DNA of 64,000 bases from Nitrospira sp. (GTDB taxonomy: Bacteria; Nitrospirota; Nitrospiria; Nitrospirales; Nitrospiraceae): positions 3,147,001 to 3,211,000 of the forward strand of contig CP054184.1 of NCBI GenBank assembly GCA_015709715.1, read 5' to 3'. Below are positions 1-9,692 of the stretch, in pieces. A program made the position numbers and the translations under genes. Position 1 is the stretch's first letter. Each line of letters starts with the position of its first letter. Under the pieces are notes generated by a model. The model ran no database searches. It was not told where the DNA came from and saw only the letters and a list, made by a program, of their open reading frames with translations.

Positions 1-2909
1 CGAATCCGCGTTATCAATCGGCCCATCCGGGAGAGCGCCTGCCGATCATCTTCGAGCCGGCGACCGGCAAGGTGTCCTGGCCGCACTTGAAGCCGCACTT
101 CGGCCGGCGTGTGGCGTTCTCGAACAATCACAATCCGTCGCCGTGGCTGGACATGATCCACCTCGACGAGGACGGCTTGCCGAGTTCCTATCCGGCCAAG
201 CCGGGCGAGAACGGGCGCTGGAGCATGTGCCCGGAGAATGCCGGGTCTAAGAAGTTCAACGTGCACTTCATCCACACGCCGATGATGTTGGCCGACAAGC
301 AGGGCGACACGCCGGCCATCATGGATGAAGGCGGGTTGATCTATGTCTTGCACGAAGAAGAAGCGGAAGTCCGGAAGAACAACGACCGGAAGTATCCGCT
401 GGTCGTGCGGTCGAACATCTATGACTGCATCGACTGGATGCTGACCAGCGAATGGGAAGACGACGACCACTCGAATTTCCATTCTTCCAAGGTCAACACG
501 CACTGGCACTTCCTGCAGTTCGACAACCAGTCGTCGGACGGTGTGATCACCGGCTTCTCGTACGAGCAGTCGGTGCGTCCGTTCACGATGCTGGAAAAGA
601 AAGTGGATAAGGGCTTGCCGATGCCCTTGAACACCGTGTTCACCAAGGCCGCCAAGAAGGGCGACCGGGTCATCACCGTCAAGAATGCCGCGCAGTATCA
701 CCCGAATGTGGAGATCCTGATCGGGGCGGACAACGTCGGTGGCAATGAGATCGGCCGCGTCAAGTCCATCAAGGGCAACGAGATCACCCTCTATCGTCCG
801 CTGAAGAACGACCACCCAGTGAAGGACATCGTGACGGTCGAATTCGTGCGGCAGCGGTTCTGGGTGGATTCGGATGTCGGCACCGTGTTCTGGCACGACC
901 ATGCGTTGGGCCGGGTGACGTGGGGCCACGGCGGATTCGGCACGATGATCATCGAGCCGGTGGGGTCGACCTATCACAATCCCAAGACCGGTGCGCCGAT
1001 CCGGAGCGGTCCCTTGGCGGACATCCGGACCGTGGAGCCGGTGGGCTATGGCGTGAACGGCAGCTTCCGTGAACTCATGGTCCAGTTGAACGACAGCGTG
1101 CCGCACACGATCAACATCGTGACGGCAGGCAACCCCCCGGGTCAGCCGGTGGAAGTGGCCTTGGAAGCGGGGAAGACCATTTCGTTCCCGATTCCGGACC
1201 ATATCAAGATGACGCCGATGCCGTTCTTGAACGGCGGCACGCATACGACGGGCGGCAGTCTGAACTTCCGGGCGGAGCCGATCTCCGGCCGAATGATTGC
1301 CAACCCGGATCCGTCGAAGCTGTTCAGCAGCACCGTGCACGGCGATCCCTATACGCCGATGTTACGGGCTTATTTGGGCGATACCATCGTGTTCCGGCTG
1401 TTGCAGACCATGACCAACGAGTCCATGGTCTGGACGCTGTCCGGCCATACCTATCTGACCGAGCGGTATGCCGGCGATGCGAACCGGAAGAACTCCATCC
1501 ATGTCGGGATCGCCGAGCGGTACGACCTGGTAGTGCCGCAAGCGGGCGGACCGAGATTGCAGGCGGGCGACTACATCCACTTCAACGGTCGTTCGTCGAA
1601 GTTCTCGGAAGGCGCCTGGGGCATCGTGCGCGTGCTGGATAAGGAAACGCCCGATCTACAGAAGTTGCCGGCCGGCTACAGCGGCCGCAACGAGATTCCG
1701 AAGGCCTTGGCGGTCTGCCCCGCCGATGCGCCGGTGAAGAACTTCAACGTCGTGGCACTGGATTTCCCGTCCATGAAGTTGAATCCGAACGCGCCGGATG
1801 CCATCGAGGTGGACTTCGAACGCACCATCCAGATGGTCAACCCCGACGCCAAGATCTATGCGTTGGAGGAAGACGTGGCGGCGGTGGCGTCCGGCCTGCA
1901 GCCGATGCCGCTGACGTTGCGGGCGAACGTCGGAGACTGCTTGAAGGTCAAGTTGACCAACAAGATGAAGCAGGGCCGGGCGTCCTTCTCGGCGCTGGGC
2001 CTGGCCTTCGATCCGAAGGATTCTCAGGGGGCAAACGTCGGCAACAATCCGGGCGAACAAACCGTCGCCCCGGGTGAGAGCCGCGTGTACACGTACTACG
2101 CCGATCCCTTCCTTGGGGAAACGGCCTCCCTGGTGTGGGATTGGGGGAACGTGATGACCAATCCGCGCAACGGGTTGTTCGGCGGTATCGTGATCGGCCC
2201 GAAGGGGGCCACCTATCGCGATCCGAAGACTGGTGCGGACATCTCCACGAAGAACAGCTGGGTCGCCGATGTCATCGTCGATCGCACGATCCAGGGCTAC
2301 GAGCATCGCCAGAATTATCGCGATGTGGCCCTGTTCTTCCAGGATGAAGACAACATCATCGGCACCAGCTTCATGCCCTACGTGCAGAACACGGCGGGTT
2401 TGACGGCCGTCAACTATCGCTCGGAACCCTATAAGTTCCGCGAAGCCAACGGCTGCACGCTGGGCAAGGTGTTCCAGCCTTGCTCCGTGGACAAGCCGGA
2501 CAGCATTGCCACGCCGCTCATCGAGGCGCATGCGGGAGATCCCGTGCGCATCCATGTGTTCGGTGCGAGCAACGAGCAGAACGGCATGTTCAGCGTGGAG
2601 AAGCATGAATGGCCCATCGAGCCGTTCATGCGCGGCGCCGATCAGATCAGCGTCGTGGAGTTCTCCGCGTCCGAGGCGTTGGATGCCTTCATCCCGGCCG
2701 CCGGTGGCAGCTTCCGTCTGCCGGGCGACTACGTGTGGAGCAACCAGCGGCTGCCCTATGCCCAGTCCGGGCAGTGGGGCTTGCTGAAGGTGTTGCCGGT
2801 TGACGATCAGCGGATCCTCCCGCTGAGCCAGCAGGCCCCTTCGGTCAAGCGGGCGGAGTCCGGCTCGGGTGATACCATGGTCACCCGAACGTCGAACGCC
2901 GTTCGGTAA
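1..2909 (+). CDS. large multicopper oxidase (5' end outside window)
   Basis: The reading frame is open from base 3 and runs into the window from upstream, so the GTG at 72 is internal and the N-terminus is missing. About 969 residues are visible. Cupredoxin-type copper motifs lie in the first third: HWH at 501-509 and WHDH at 891-902, the latter in the FWHDHALG context of type 2/3 copper sites. The segment DGVITGFSYEQS near 540-570 is, from memory, like large MnxG-type oxidases. Several more cupredoxin-like domains follow, but their copper histidines are mostly absent (VWDWGN where the earlier domain has WHDH, and no HCHxxxH at the C-terminus). The family oxidises metals or organics outside the cytoplasm; the substrate cannot be told from sequence. 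Manganese or copper oxidation is only a suggestion. Confidence 0.85.
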   Translation, partial: NPRYQSAHPGERLPIIFEPATGKVSWPHLKPHFGRRVAFSNNHNPSPWLDMIHLDEDGLPSSYPAKPGENGRWSMCPENAGSKKFNVHFIHTPMMLADKQGDTPAIMDEGGLIYVLHEEEAEVRKNNDRKYPLVVRSNIYDCIDWMLTSEWEDDDHSNFHSSKVNTHWHFLQFDNQSSDGVITGFSYEQSVRPFTMLEKKVDKGLPMPLNTVFTKAAKKGDRVITVKNAAQYHPNVEILIGADNVGGNEIGRVKSIKGNEITLYRPLKNDHPVKDIVTVEFVRQRFWVDSDVGTVFWHDHALGRVTWGHGGFGTMIIEPVGSTYHNPKTGAPIRSGPLADIRTVEPVGYGVNGSFRELMVQLNDSVPHTINIVTAGNPPGQPVEVALEAGKTISFPIPDHIKMTPMPFLNGGTHTTGGSLNFRAEPISGRMIANPDPSKLFSSTVHGDPYTPMLRAYLGDTIVFRLLQTMTNESMVWTLSGHTYLTERYAGDANRKNSIHVGIAERYDLVVPQAGGPRLQAGDYIHFNGRSSKFSEGAWGIVRVLDKETPDLQKLPAGYSGRNEIPKALAVCPADAPVKNFNVVALDFPSMKLNPNAPDAIEVDFERTIQMVNPDAKIYALEEDVAAVASGLQPMPLTLRANVGDCLKVKLTNKMKQGRASFSALGLAFDPKDSQGANVGNNPGEQTVAPGESRVYTYYADPFLGETASLVWDWGNVMTNPRNGLFGGIVIGPKGATYRDPKTGADISTKNSWVADVIVDRTIQGYEHRQNYRDVALFFQDEDNIIGTSFMPYVQNTAGLTAVNYRSEPYKFREANGCTLGKVFQPCSVDKPDSIATPLIEAHAGDPVRIHVFGASNEQNGMFSVEKHEWPIEPFMRGADQISVVEFSASEALDAFIPAAGGSFRLPGDYVWSNQRLPYAQSGQWGLLKVLPVDDQRILPLSQQAPSVKRAESGSGDTMVTRTSNAVR

Positions 2910-2917
2910 GTGGTGAG

Positions 2918-2943
2918 GGCGGCGCCTCGCACGAGGCGCCGCC
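2918..2943 (+). terminator. perfect GC-rich hairpin after the oxidase gene
   Basis: Twelve-base arms (GGCGGCGCCTCG and its exact complement) flank a 2-nt centre, starting 9 nt after the stop codon. There is no T-run, so it may act as an RNA-stabilising or transcription-stopping stem together with the next hairpin. Confidence 0.6.
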
Positions 2944-2974
2944 ACATGGATGCAGTGCCGGTCCTAATCACCAG

Positions 2975-3006
2975 ACTGCGGGAGGGCCTCACGGTTCTCC
3001 CGCAGT
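2975..3006 (+). terminator. rho-independent terminator of the oxidase gene
   Basis: Ten-base arms ACTGCGGGAG / CTCCCGCAGT with a 12-nt loop are followed by TGTGTTTT. It lies between the oxidase and the convergent DsbA-like gene. Confidence 0.7.
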
Positions 3007-3042
3007 TGTGTTTTCAGCCGCAAGCCCGTCACTCCTGCCCGC

Positions 3043-3804
3043 TCATCGCGCTCGGCGGCGCGCGACCAAGTCTTGCAAGATCTTCAGGTCCAGGGCGCCG
3101 GGGATGAGATCGTCTCCCACGATGAAGGCGGGCGTGCCGTTGATGCCGAGGTCCTTGGCCAACCGTCGGTTCCGGTCGATGGTCTGTTGCCACTCCTCCT
3201 TCGCCATGTCTCGTTCCAACCGTTCCGCATCAAGGCCGGCGTCACGGGCGATCTGCAGCAGCGTCTCCCTGGTCAAGTCCTGCTTCGTGCCCAGCAGGGC
3301 TTCGTGGAAGGCGCGGTGCTTCCCTTGCACCACCGACGCGAGCGCAGCTTTGGCGGCCAACTCCGACGCTTCCCCGAGGATCGGGAAGTCCTTATAGACG
3401 ACGCGCACATGGGCATCTTGCTGCTGCAATTGCGTCAATGCGCCGGCCGCTTTTTTGCAGTAGCCGCAACGGTAGTCGAAGAATTCCACCACCGTCACGT
3501 CGCCGGATTGGTCCCCGCTCACCGGCGAGGCCGGATCATGCAGTAACTCCTGTTGGTGCCGGGCGAGGGCGGCCTGTTGTCGTTGTTGCTCTTCCGCCGC
3601 ACGTTTATTTTCCAGCGCTTGCAGCGACTGTTCGATCACGTCCGGGTGAGCGCGGATGTATTGCTCGATCAAGTGATCCAGCGCGCGTCTGGTGACGGCG
3701 TCGTCAGGAAGGTCAGCCGGGTTCGAAGGAGAAGGAAAGGCGAGCCCCGTCGTGATGAGCGAGGCGGCGAGGAAAAGACGCATGCGACCGCTGCCTAATA
3801 TCAT
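3043..3804 (-). CDS. DsbA-family thiol:disulfide protein (ScsC/BdbD-like)
   Basis: A 253-residue exported thioredoxin-fold protein. An N-terminal signal peptide (about residues 8-30) is followed by a charged Gln/Ala-rich helix (about 45-90) and then a DsbA-type thioredoxin domain. The active site is CGYC in the FFDYRCGYCKK context, and the cis-proline motif is GTPAF near the C-terminus. Such proteins oxidise or isomerise disulfides in the periplasm. The helical extension before the domain is typical of ScsC/Com1-like members, which use it for oligomerisation. The first ATG (3804) is preceded by GGAGG five bases upstream; a second ATG at 3783 is weaker. It converges with the oxidase gene. A link to oxidase maturation is possible but unproven. 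Confidence 0.9.
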   Translation of the reverse strand: MILGSGRMRLFLAASLITTGLAFPSPSNPADLPDDAVTRRALDHLIEQYIRAHPDVIEQSLQALENKRAAEEQQRQQAALARHQQELLHDPASPVSGDQSGDVTVVEFFDYRCGYCKKAAGALTQLQQQDAHVRVVYKDFPILGEASELAAKAALASVVQGKHRAFHEALLGTKQDLTRETLLQIARDAGLDAERLERDMAKEEWQQTIDRNRRLAKDLGINGTPAFIVGDDLIPGALDLKILQDLVARRRAR

Positions 3805-3891
3805 TCGGCCTCCGTATGGTGCCAGGTGAACGCGTTTCAGTGAACGAGGGAGGGAGTATACAGAAATCTCTGTCGTCGAGGCGGATACCGG

Positions 3892-4179
3892 TCAGTTGGC
3901 CGGGTCGACGGGCAGTTTGAGGATCTTCACGATGTGCTGCTCGTCGTTCAGCTCGAACGCGATGTGATCGCCGACGCTGAGCTGCTGGAGCAGCCGGCGC
4001 TCGGTGACCGGAAGGGCGCGCGATTCCCCCGACGGCATCCGGATGGTCAGCAGCAGCGTGTCCTGGTCGATTGCGACGATGGTGCCGCCGAGAAGCGCGC
4101 TCTCGGAGACTGTCGGCGCTGCGATCAAAGCGGTCGGGCTTGCCAGTGACAGGATGACGCTCAGGAGTTCGGACAGCAT
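3892..4179 (-). CDS. small exported protein of unknown function
   Basis: Ninety-five residues. A hydrophobic N-terminus (about residues 3-22, ending in a signal-peptidase-like Ala-Ala) is followed by a compact beta-rich domain of about 65 residues with the pattern GGTIVAID..LLLTIRMPSG..RALPV and GDHIAFELNDEQ. This resembles small OB-fold or CusF/DUF5666-like periplasmic modules, but no metal ligands stand out. It lies upstream of the DsbA-like gene on the same strand with an 87-nt gap and is divergent from acetate kinase. Confidence 0.55.
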   Translation of the reverse strand: MLSELLSVILSLASPTALIAAPTVSESALLGGTIVAIDQDTLLLTIRMPSGESRALPVTERRLLQQLSVGDHIAFELNDEQHIVKILKLPVDPAN

Positions 4180-4293
4180 GCGGTATTGTAGCGCGCTACA
4201 ACGGCGATCGAAACCGGCAAATCAGGACCGGGATTTTCCGGTTGCGCTGACTGGGCGCCCGCACTATCTTGAGAAAATGAACAGGGACCTCGC

Positions 4294-5505
4294 ATGAGCC
4301 CCAATGGGGACGGCATGCCGGTGGTGCTCACGATCAATGCCGGATCTTCGAGCCTGAAGTGGGCGCTGTTTCGCCTTGAGGCCTCGCCGGTCCGAATCGC
4401 GACGGGCCGGATCGAACGGATCGGCCTGCCGGATGCCCTCGTGAACAGCATCGATGTGGAGACCGGCCGGAGCGAGCAACGAACCGCTCAGGTGGCGGAT
4501 CATGCCGCGGCCCTGGCGCTGCTCACGGATCAACTGGCGCGGAGCGGCCGCGCTCTCACCGTGCAGGCCATCGGTCATCGGGTCGTCCATGGCGGCGACC
4601 GCTATGGGGAGCCTGCGCTGGTGTCGCCGGAGATGTTGGTTGAACTGCAGCGTCTCAGTCCCTACGATCCCGAACATATGCCGGCGGAACTCGGTTTGAT
4701 CGAATCCCTGACAGAGCGATATCCGCAGGTGCCGCAGGTGGTCTGTTTCGATACGGGATTTCACCGGCACCTTCCGGCCGTGGCGCGGCTGCTGGCCATT
4801 CCACGCCGATATGAACGGATGGGCGTGCGGCGGTATGGGTTTCACGGCCTGTCCTACGCCTACCTCATGGAGGAATTGGAACGGGTGGCGGGGCGCGAGG
4901 CAGCCCACGGTAGGGTGATCTTGGCCCATCTGGGAAACGGAGTCAGCATGGCCGCCGTGCGCGATGGGATCGGGATCGATACCACGATGGGCTTCACGCC
5001 CACCGCCGGCCTGCCGATGAGCAGCCGGTCCGGCGATTTGGACCCGGGCCTCTTTGCGTACCTCGCCAAGACCGAAGGCATGACCGCGGAGGAGTTCCAC
5101 GATATGGTGAACGCGCGTTCCGGCCTCCTGGGTGTTTCCGAGACCAGCTCCGATCTGCGCGATCTGCTGGCCCGAGAGGCGGAGGATGAGCGGGCCGCGG
5201 AAGCCGTCGCGCTCTTCTGTTATCAGGGGAAGAAATGCATCGGCGCCTATGCTGCGGCGCTGGGTGGCTTGGACCAGCTCGTGTTCAGCGCCGGGATCGG
5301 TGAACATTCGCCGGTCGTGCGGGAGCGTATGTGCAAAGGCCTGGACCATTTGGGCATCCGCCTGGATCCAGCGCAGAACGAAGCCGGAGCGGCGGTGATT
5401 TCCGCGGCGGACAGCCCCGTCGTCGTGCGGGTCATTCGCACCGACGAGGAGAGCCAGATCGCGCGCGCGGTCTGCCGGTGGCTGAAGTTGGAGACAGGTT
5501 GTTGA
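4294..5505 (+). CDS. ackA: acetate kinase
   Basis: A 403-residue ASKHA-fold kinase that interconverts acetyl phosphate plus ADP with acetate plus ATP in the cytoplasm. The N-terminal phosphate-binding motif TINAGSSSLKW, GHRVVHGG, the FDTGFH segment, RRYGFHGLS, HLGNG and FSAGIGEHS are all present, and the length is normal. An alternative ATG at 4315 would give MPVVLTINAG, closer to typical family starts, and cannot be excluded. It is the first gene of a run with phosphoketolase 35 nt downstream. Phosphoketolase makes acetyl phosphate and this enzyme turns it into ATP and acetate, or runs in reverse to use acetate. Confidence 0.96.
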   Translation: MSPNGDGMPVVLTINAGSSSLKWALFRLEASPVRIATGRIERIGLPDALVNSIDVETGRSEQRTAQVADHAAALALLTDQLARSGRALTVQAIGHRVVHGGDRYGEPALVSPEMLVELQRLSPYDPEHMPAELGLIESLTERYPQVPQVVCFDTGFHRHLPAVARLLAIPRRYERMGVRRYGFHGLSYAYLMEELERVAGREAAHGRVILAHLGNGVSMAAVRDGIGIDTTMGFTPTAGLPMSSRSGDLDPGLFAYLAKTEGMTAEEFHDMVNARSGLLGVSETSSDLRDLLAREAEDERAAEAVALFCYQGKKCIGAYAAALGGLDQLVFSAGIGEHSPVVRERMCKGLDHLGIRLDPAQNEAGAAVISAADSPVVVRVIRTDEESQIARAVCRWLKLETGC

Positions 5506-5540
5506 CCACGAGAACCATGTGAACCACGAAGAGGGACGGC

Positions 5541-7919
5541 ATGACACAGACGAAGACAACGACGACCAATCCCTTGAGTCCTGAGCTGCTTCACCGCATC
5601 GACGCCTATTGGCGCGCCACGAATTATCTGTCGGTCGGACAGATTTATCTCTTCGACAATCCCCTCCTGAAGCAGCCGCTGAAACGGGAACATATCAAGC
5701 CGCGCCTGCTCGGCCATTGGGGCACGACGCCGGGCTTGAATTTCATCTACGTACACCTGAACCGCATCATCAAGGAGCGCGATCTCTCGGTGCTCTACAT
5801 CACGGGGCCCGGCCACGGCGGGCCTGGACTGGTGGCCAACGTGTATTTGGAAGGCACTTACAGCGAGGTCTATCCGAACATCGGACAGGATGCAGCGGGC
5901 ATGCAACGCCTGTTCAAACAATTTTCCTTTCCCGGCGGCATTCCCAGCCATGTAGCGCCGGAGACGCCGGGCTCCATCCACGAAGGCGGTGAGTTGGGGT
6001 ATGCCCTGGCCCACGCCTATGGGGCGGCATTCGACCGTCCTGAGTTGCTGGTGGCCTGCGTGATCGGCGACGGAGAGGCGGAGACCGGTCCGCTCGCGGC
6101 GAGTTGGCATGGGAACAAGTTCTTGAATCCGGCGAGGGACGGCGCGGTGCTCCCGATCCTGCACCTCAACGGCTACAAGATCGCCGGCCCCACCGTGTTG
6201 GCGCGAATGCCGCCGGATGAACTCGAATCGCTCCTGATCGGGTACGGCTATAAGCCCTACTTCGTCGAAGGCGCCAAGCCCGAGGTGATGCACCAGCTCA
6301 TGGCCTCCACGTTCGACGAGGTCGTGGCCTCCATCAAGGCCATTCAGCAGGACGCGAGGACGAAGGGTTTCTCCCGCCGCCCATGCTGGCCCATGATCGT
6401 GTTGCGGACGCCGAAGGGCTGGACCGGGCCCAAGGAGGTGGACGGCAAGCAGGTGGAAGGCAGCTTCCGTTCCCATCAGGTCCCGATGGGCGACATGGAT
6501 CAGCCGCAGCATGTGCAATTGCTGGAAGACTGGCTCAAGAGTTACAGGCCGGAAGAACTGTTCGACGACATGGGGAGGCTGATGCCGGAGTTGGCGCAGT
6601 TGGCTCCGACCGGAGAGCGGCGAATGGGGGCCATCGCCTGCTCGAACGGGGGCAGCGTCTTGCGCGACCTGCACCTGCCGGACTTTCGCCAGTATGCCGT
6701 GCCGGTCTTGAAGCCGGGCGCAGACGAAGCCGAAGCAACGAGGGTGCAGGGGCTCTTTCTCCGCGATGTGTTGAAGTTGAATGCCACGAACTTCCGTCTG
6801 TTCGGGCCGGACGAAACCTCCTCCAACCGCTGGACGGCGGCCTTCGAGGTGACCGACCGTTGTTCCACCGAGCAGGTGTTGCCCAGCGACGAACATGTGG
6901 CGCCGGACGGACGCGTCATGGAGGTCTTGAGCGAACATTTGTGCCAGGGCTGGCTGGAGGGGTATCTCCTGACGGGGCGCCATGGCTTCTTCAATTGTTA
7001 CGAAGCCTTCATCCACATCATCGACTCCATGTTCAACCAACATGCGAAATGGCTCAAGACGACGAGGGCCATCCCCTGGCGGCGGCCGATCGCGTCGCTG
7101 AACTATCTGCTGACCTCCCACGTGTGGCGGCAGGACCATAACGGCTTCAGCCATCAAGATCCCGGCTTCATCGACCATGTGGTGAACAAGAAGGCCGAGG
7201 TGATCCGCGTCTATCTGCCGCCCGATGCGAACACGTTGCTCTATGTGACGGACCATTGCCTGCGCAGCCGACATTGCGTGAATGTGGTGGTGGCGGGGAA
7301 ACAGCCTGCGCCCCAATGGCTCAACATGGAGGCGGCGATCACACATTGCACGGCCGGCATCGGCATCTGGGAATGGGCCAGCAACGACCGTGGCAGCGAT
7401 CCAGACGTGGTGATGGCCTGTTGCGGCGACGTGCCGACCATGGAGACCCTGGCGGCGGTGGAGATTCTGCGCGACGCCTTGCCGAATCTCAAGGTGCGCG
7501 TCGTGAACATCGTCGACCTGATGAAGCTCCAGCCGACCAGCGAACATCCGCACGGCCTCTCCGACAAGGATTTCGACGCGCTGTTCACGACGGACAAACC
7601 CATCATTTTCGCCTTCCACGGCTATCCCTGGCTGATCCATCGCCTGACCTATCGGCGCACCAACCACCATAACCTGCATGTGCGGGGCTACAAGGAAGAG
7701 GGGACGACCACGACGCCGTTCGACATGGTGGTGTTGAACGATTTGGACCGGTTCCACCTCGTGGCCGATGTCGTGGATCGGGTGCCGCAGCTCGGCGCGC
7801 GCGCTGCCTACGTCAAGCAGGACATGCGTGACAAGCGGACGCAGCACAAGCAATACATCGCGGAGCACGGCACGGACATGCCGGAGATCAAGAACTGGAA
7901 GTGGAGCGGGAGGCGGTAG
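5541..7919 (+). CDS. xfp: xylulose-5-phosphate/fructose-6-phosphate phosphoketolase
   Basis: A 792-residue thiamine-diphosphate enzyme of normal length for the family. It cleaves xylulose 5-phosphate (and often fructose 6-phosphate) with phosphate to acetyl phosphate plus glyceraldehyde 3-phosphate (or erythrose 4-phosphate). Visible signatures are [22 protein letters not shown], the Gly-rich [24 protein letters not shown], the ThDP/Mg motif [12 protein letters not shown] with LNGYKI, and the C-terminal SFRSHQVP and [13 protein letters not shown]-like segment. It follows acetate kinase by 35 nt with a GAGGGA ribosome binding site and precedes the HAD gene by 3 nt, which supports co-transcription. 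Confidence 0.97.
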   Translation: MTQTKTTTTNPLSPELLHRIDAYWRATNYLSVGQIYLFDNPLLKQPLKREHIKPRLLGHWGTTPGLNFIYVHLNRIIKERDLSVLYITGPGHGGPGLVANVYLEGTYSEVYPNIGQDAAGMQRLFKQFSFPGGIPSHVAPETPGSIHEGGELGYALAHAYGAAFDRPELLVACVIGDGEAETGPLAASWHGNKFLNPARDGAVLPILHLNGYKIAGPTVLARMPPDELESLLIGYGYKPYFVEGAKPEVMHQLMASTFDEVVASIKAIQQDARTKGFSRRPCWPMIVLRTPKGWTGPKEVDGKQVEGSFRSHQVPMGDMDQPQHVQLLEDWLKSYRPEELFDDMGRLMPELAQLAPTGERRMGAIACSNGGSVLRDLHLPDFRQYAVPVLKPGADEAEATRVQGLFLRDVLKLNATNFRLFGPDETSSNRWTAAFEVTDRCSTEQVLPSDEHVAPDGRVMEVLSEHLCQGWLEGYLLTGRHGFFNCYEAFIHIIDSMFNQHAKWLKTTRAIPWRRPIASLNYLLTSHVWRQDHNGFSHQDPGFIDHVVNKKAEVIRVYLPPDANTLLYVTDHCLRSRHCVNVVVAGKQPAPQWLNMEAAITHCTAGIGIWEWASNDRGSDPDVVMACCGDVPTMETLAAVEILRDALPNLKVRVVNIVDLMKLQPTSEHPHGLSDKDFDALFTTDKPIIFAFHGYPWLIHRLTYRRTNHHNLHVRGYKEEGTTTTPFDMVVLNDLDRFHLVADVVDRVPQLGARAAYVKQDMRDKRTQHKQYIAEHGTDMPEIKNWKWSGRR

Positions 7920-7922
7920 GCC

Positions 7923-8633
7923 GTGGCTGCGCATGCGATGGTGGTGCTCTTCGACGTGGACAACACCCTCGTCGACAACGACCGTGTCACCGCCGACTTG
8001 AAAGCCCATCTCGACCAGGAAGTCGGTCCTGCGCGAGGAGAGCAATACTGGCGGATCTTCGAACGATTACGCGGGGAGCTGGGCTATGCCGATTATCTCG
8101 GCGCGCTGCAACATTACCGGGTGGAGTATCCGCGCGATCCGCATCTGTTGGCCGTCTCGCGGTTCCTCGTGAACTATCCCTTTGCCGACCGGCTTTTTCC
8201 GAGGGCCCTCGACGTGGTGCGGCATGCCAAGGGGTGGGGGCGTCCGGTAATCCTTTCCGACGGCGACGCCGTGTTTCAGCCGCGCAAGATCGACCAGTCG
8301 GGCCTGGCGGACGCCGTTCAGGACGACGTGCTGGTCTACATCCATAAGGAGCGGGAACTCGACGATGTGGAGCGGCGTTATCCGGCCCACCACTACGTGT
8401 TGATCGACGACAAGCTGCGGATCCTCACAGCGGTGAAGAGGTATTGGCAAGGGCGGGTCACGACCATCTTCCCGCGGCAAGGCCACTATGCGACGGAGGC
8501 GGAGGCGCTGCACGAATTTCCCGCCGCCGACCTCACGGTCGATCACGTGAGGGACCTGCTGAACTACAATCGCGAGCAGGTGCTGGGGTTCGCCGCAAGC
8601 TCGCCGATTGACAACCTCAGGGCAGAGTCGTAG
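7923..8633 (+). CDS. HAD-superfamily hydrolase
   Basis: A 236-residue cytoplasmic phosphatase-like protein with a GTG start immediately after phosphoketolase. HAD motif I is FDVDNTLVDND (nucleophile Asp), motif II is ILSDGD and motif IV is LIDDK near residue 160. Its helical cap is about 80 residues long. Family members remove phosphate from sugar phosphates, nucleotides or amino acids. The substrate is unknown, but tight coupling to phosphoketolase suggests a sugar-phosphate or housekeeping role for that pathway. Confidence 0.85.
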   Translation: MAAHAMVVLFDVDNTLVDNDRVTADLKAHLDQEVGPARGEQYWRIFERLRGELGYADYLGALQHYRVEYPRDPHLLAVSRFLVNYPFADRLFPRALDVVRHAKGWGRPVILSDGDAVFQPRKIDQSGLADAVQDDVLVYIHKERELDDVERRYPAHHYVLIDDKLRILTAVKRYWQGRVTTIFPRQGHYATEAEALHEFPAADLTVDHVRDLLNYNREQVLGFAASSPIDNLRAES

Positions 8634-8642
8634 CCTAACGCC

Positions 8643-9686
8643 ATGTCGGATGACCGATCCCATACCCTCGGGCGCCGCCAACTCCTGAAGACCCTCGGAG
8701 TGGCGGGTTCGCTGTTGGCTTTGGGCGGCGTGGGGCGTTGGGCGGAATCCCTGGCCGGGGAGGCGTTCGCGTCGAGTCCCGCCTCAGGCGACATTCCGAA
8801 GCGACCGCTCGGCAAGACAGGGGTCCAGGTGTCGGCGCTCTGTTTCGGCGGCGCCCATTGGGGGCGGCTCAAGGACGAATCCGAGGCCTTCCGCCTCATC
8901 CACGAGGCCATCGACGCGGGCGTAAACTTCATGGACAACGCCTGGGAGTACCATGGCGGCCGTTCCGAAGAACTCATGGGTAAGGCCTTGCAGGGGCGGC
9001 GTCATCAGGTGGTACTGATGACCAAGGTCTGCTCGCACGGCCGCGACAAGCACGTGGCCATGCAGCAGTTGGAGGACTCGCTCCGTCGCCTGAAGACCGA
9101 CTACCTGGACCTCTGGCAGATTCACGAAGTCGTCTACGAAGACGATCCGGACCGGCACTTCGCGCCGAACGGGGCGACTGAAGCCCTGCTCGAAGCCAAG
9201 CAGCAGGGCAAGGTGCGGTTCATCGGGTTCACCGGCCACAAACATCCGCAGATCCATTTGAAGATGTTGGCGCATGATTTCCCGTTCGACACCTGCCAGA
9301 TGCCGCTGAACGTGTTCGACGGCACCTATCGCAGTTTCGAACACGAGGTGCTACCCTTGCTGAACCAGCGCGGCATCGCCGCACTCGGCATGAAGAGCCT
9401 GACCGGCAACGCGGAGCCCATCAAACAAGGCATCGTCACCCCGCAGGAAGCCATCCGCTACGTGTTGAGTCTCCCGATCGCCTCCCTCGTGAGCGGCATC
9501 GATTCCCCGGATGTCCTCAAGCAAAACCTCGACATCGCCCGCCGCTTTACACCGATGACGGTGGCGGAGATGGAGGGGTTGCGTCAGAAGGTCGCGCGGT
9601 ACGCGCACGACGGCCGGTACGAGCTCTTCAAATCCACCAACCGCTACGACGGCGGCATTGGCCGCGCCCAGCACGGCATCTCCTAA
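8643..9686 (+). CDS. aldo/keto reductase with Tat signal
   Basis: A 347-residue NAD(P)H-dependent oxidoreductase. The N-terminus carries a twin-arginine signal (GRRQLLKTLGVAG followed by a hydrophobic stretch, about residues 10-40), so the protein is probably exported folded. The TIM-barrel AKR signatures are DNAWEY with the catalytic Asp/Tyr pair, MTKV with the catalytic Lys, and WQIHEV with the catalytic His. A C-terminal iron-sulfur ferredoxin domain, seen in some Tat-exported relatives, is absent. It lies 9 nt after the HAD gene, last in the ackA-xfp run, and converges with the DUF4124 gene. Confidence 0.9.
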   Translation: MSDDRSHTLGRRQLLKTLGVAGSLLALGGVGRWAESLAGEAFASSPASGDIPKRPLGKTGVQVSALCFGGAHWGRLKDESEAFRLIHEAIDAGVNFMDNAWEYHGGRSEELMGKALQGRRHQVVLMTKVCSHGRDKHVAMQQLEDSLRRLKTDYLDLWQIHEVVYEDDPDRHFAPNGATEALLEAKQQGKVRFIGFTGHKHPQIHLKMLAHDFPFDTCQMPLNVFDGTYRSFEHEVLPLLNQRGIAALGMKSLTGNAEPIKQGIVTPQEAIRYVLSLPIASLVSGIDSPDVLKQNLDIARRFTPMTVAEMEGLRQKVARYAHDGRYELFKSTNRYDGGIGRAQHGIS

Positions 9687-9692
9687 TTTTGG

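Noticed and set aside
1656-2945. 429-codon minus-strand frame opposite the multicopper oxidase
   Set aside because: Shadow of the oxidase in a high-GC frame; no ribosome site or recognisable motif.
5247-8045. 932-codon open frame on the minus strand opposite acetate kinase and phosphoketolase
   Set aside because: It is antisense to two well-supported enzymes, His/Arg/Gln-rich without domain motifs, and reflects high-GC codon use of the real genes.
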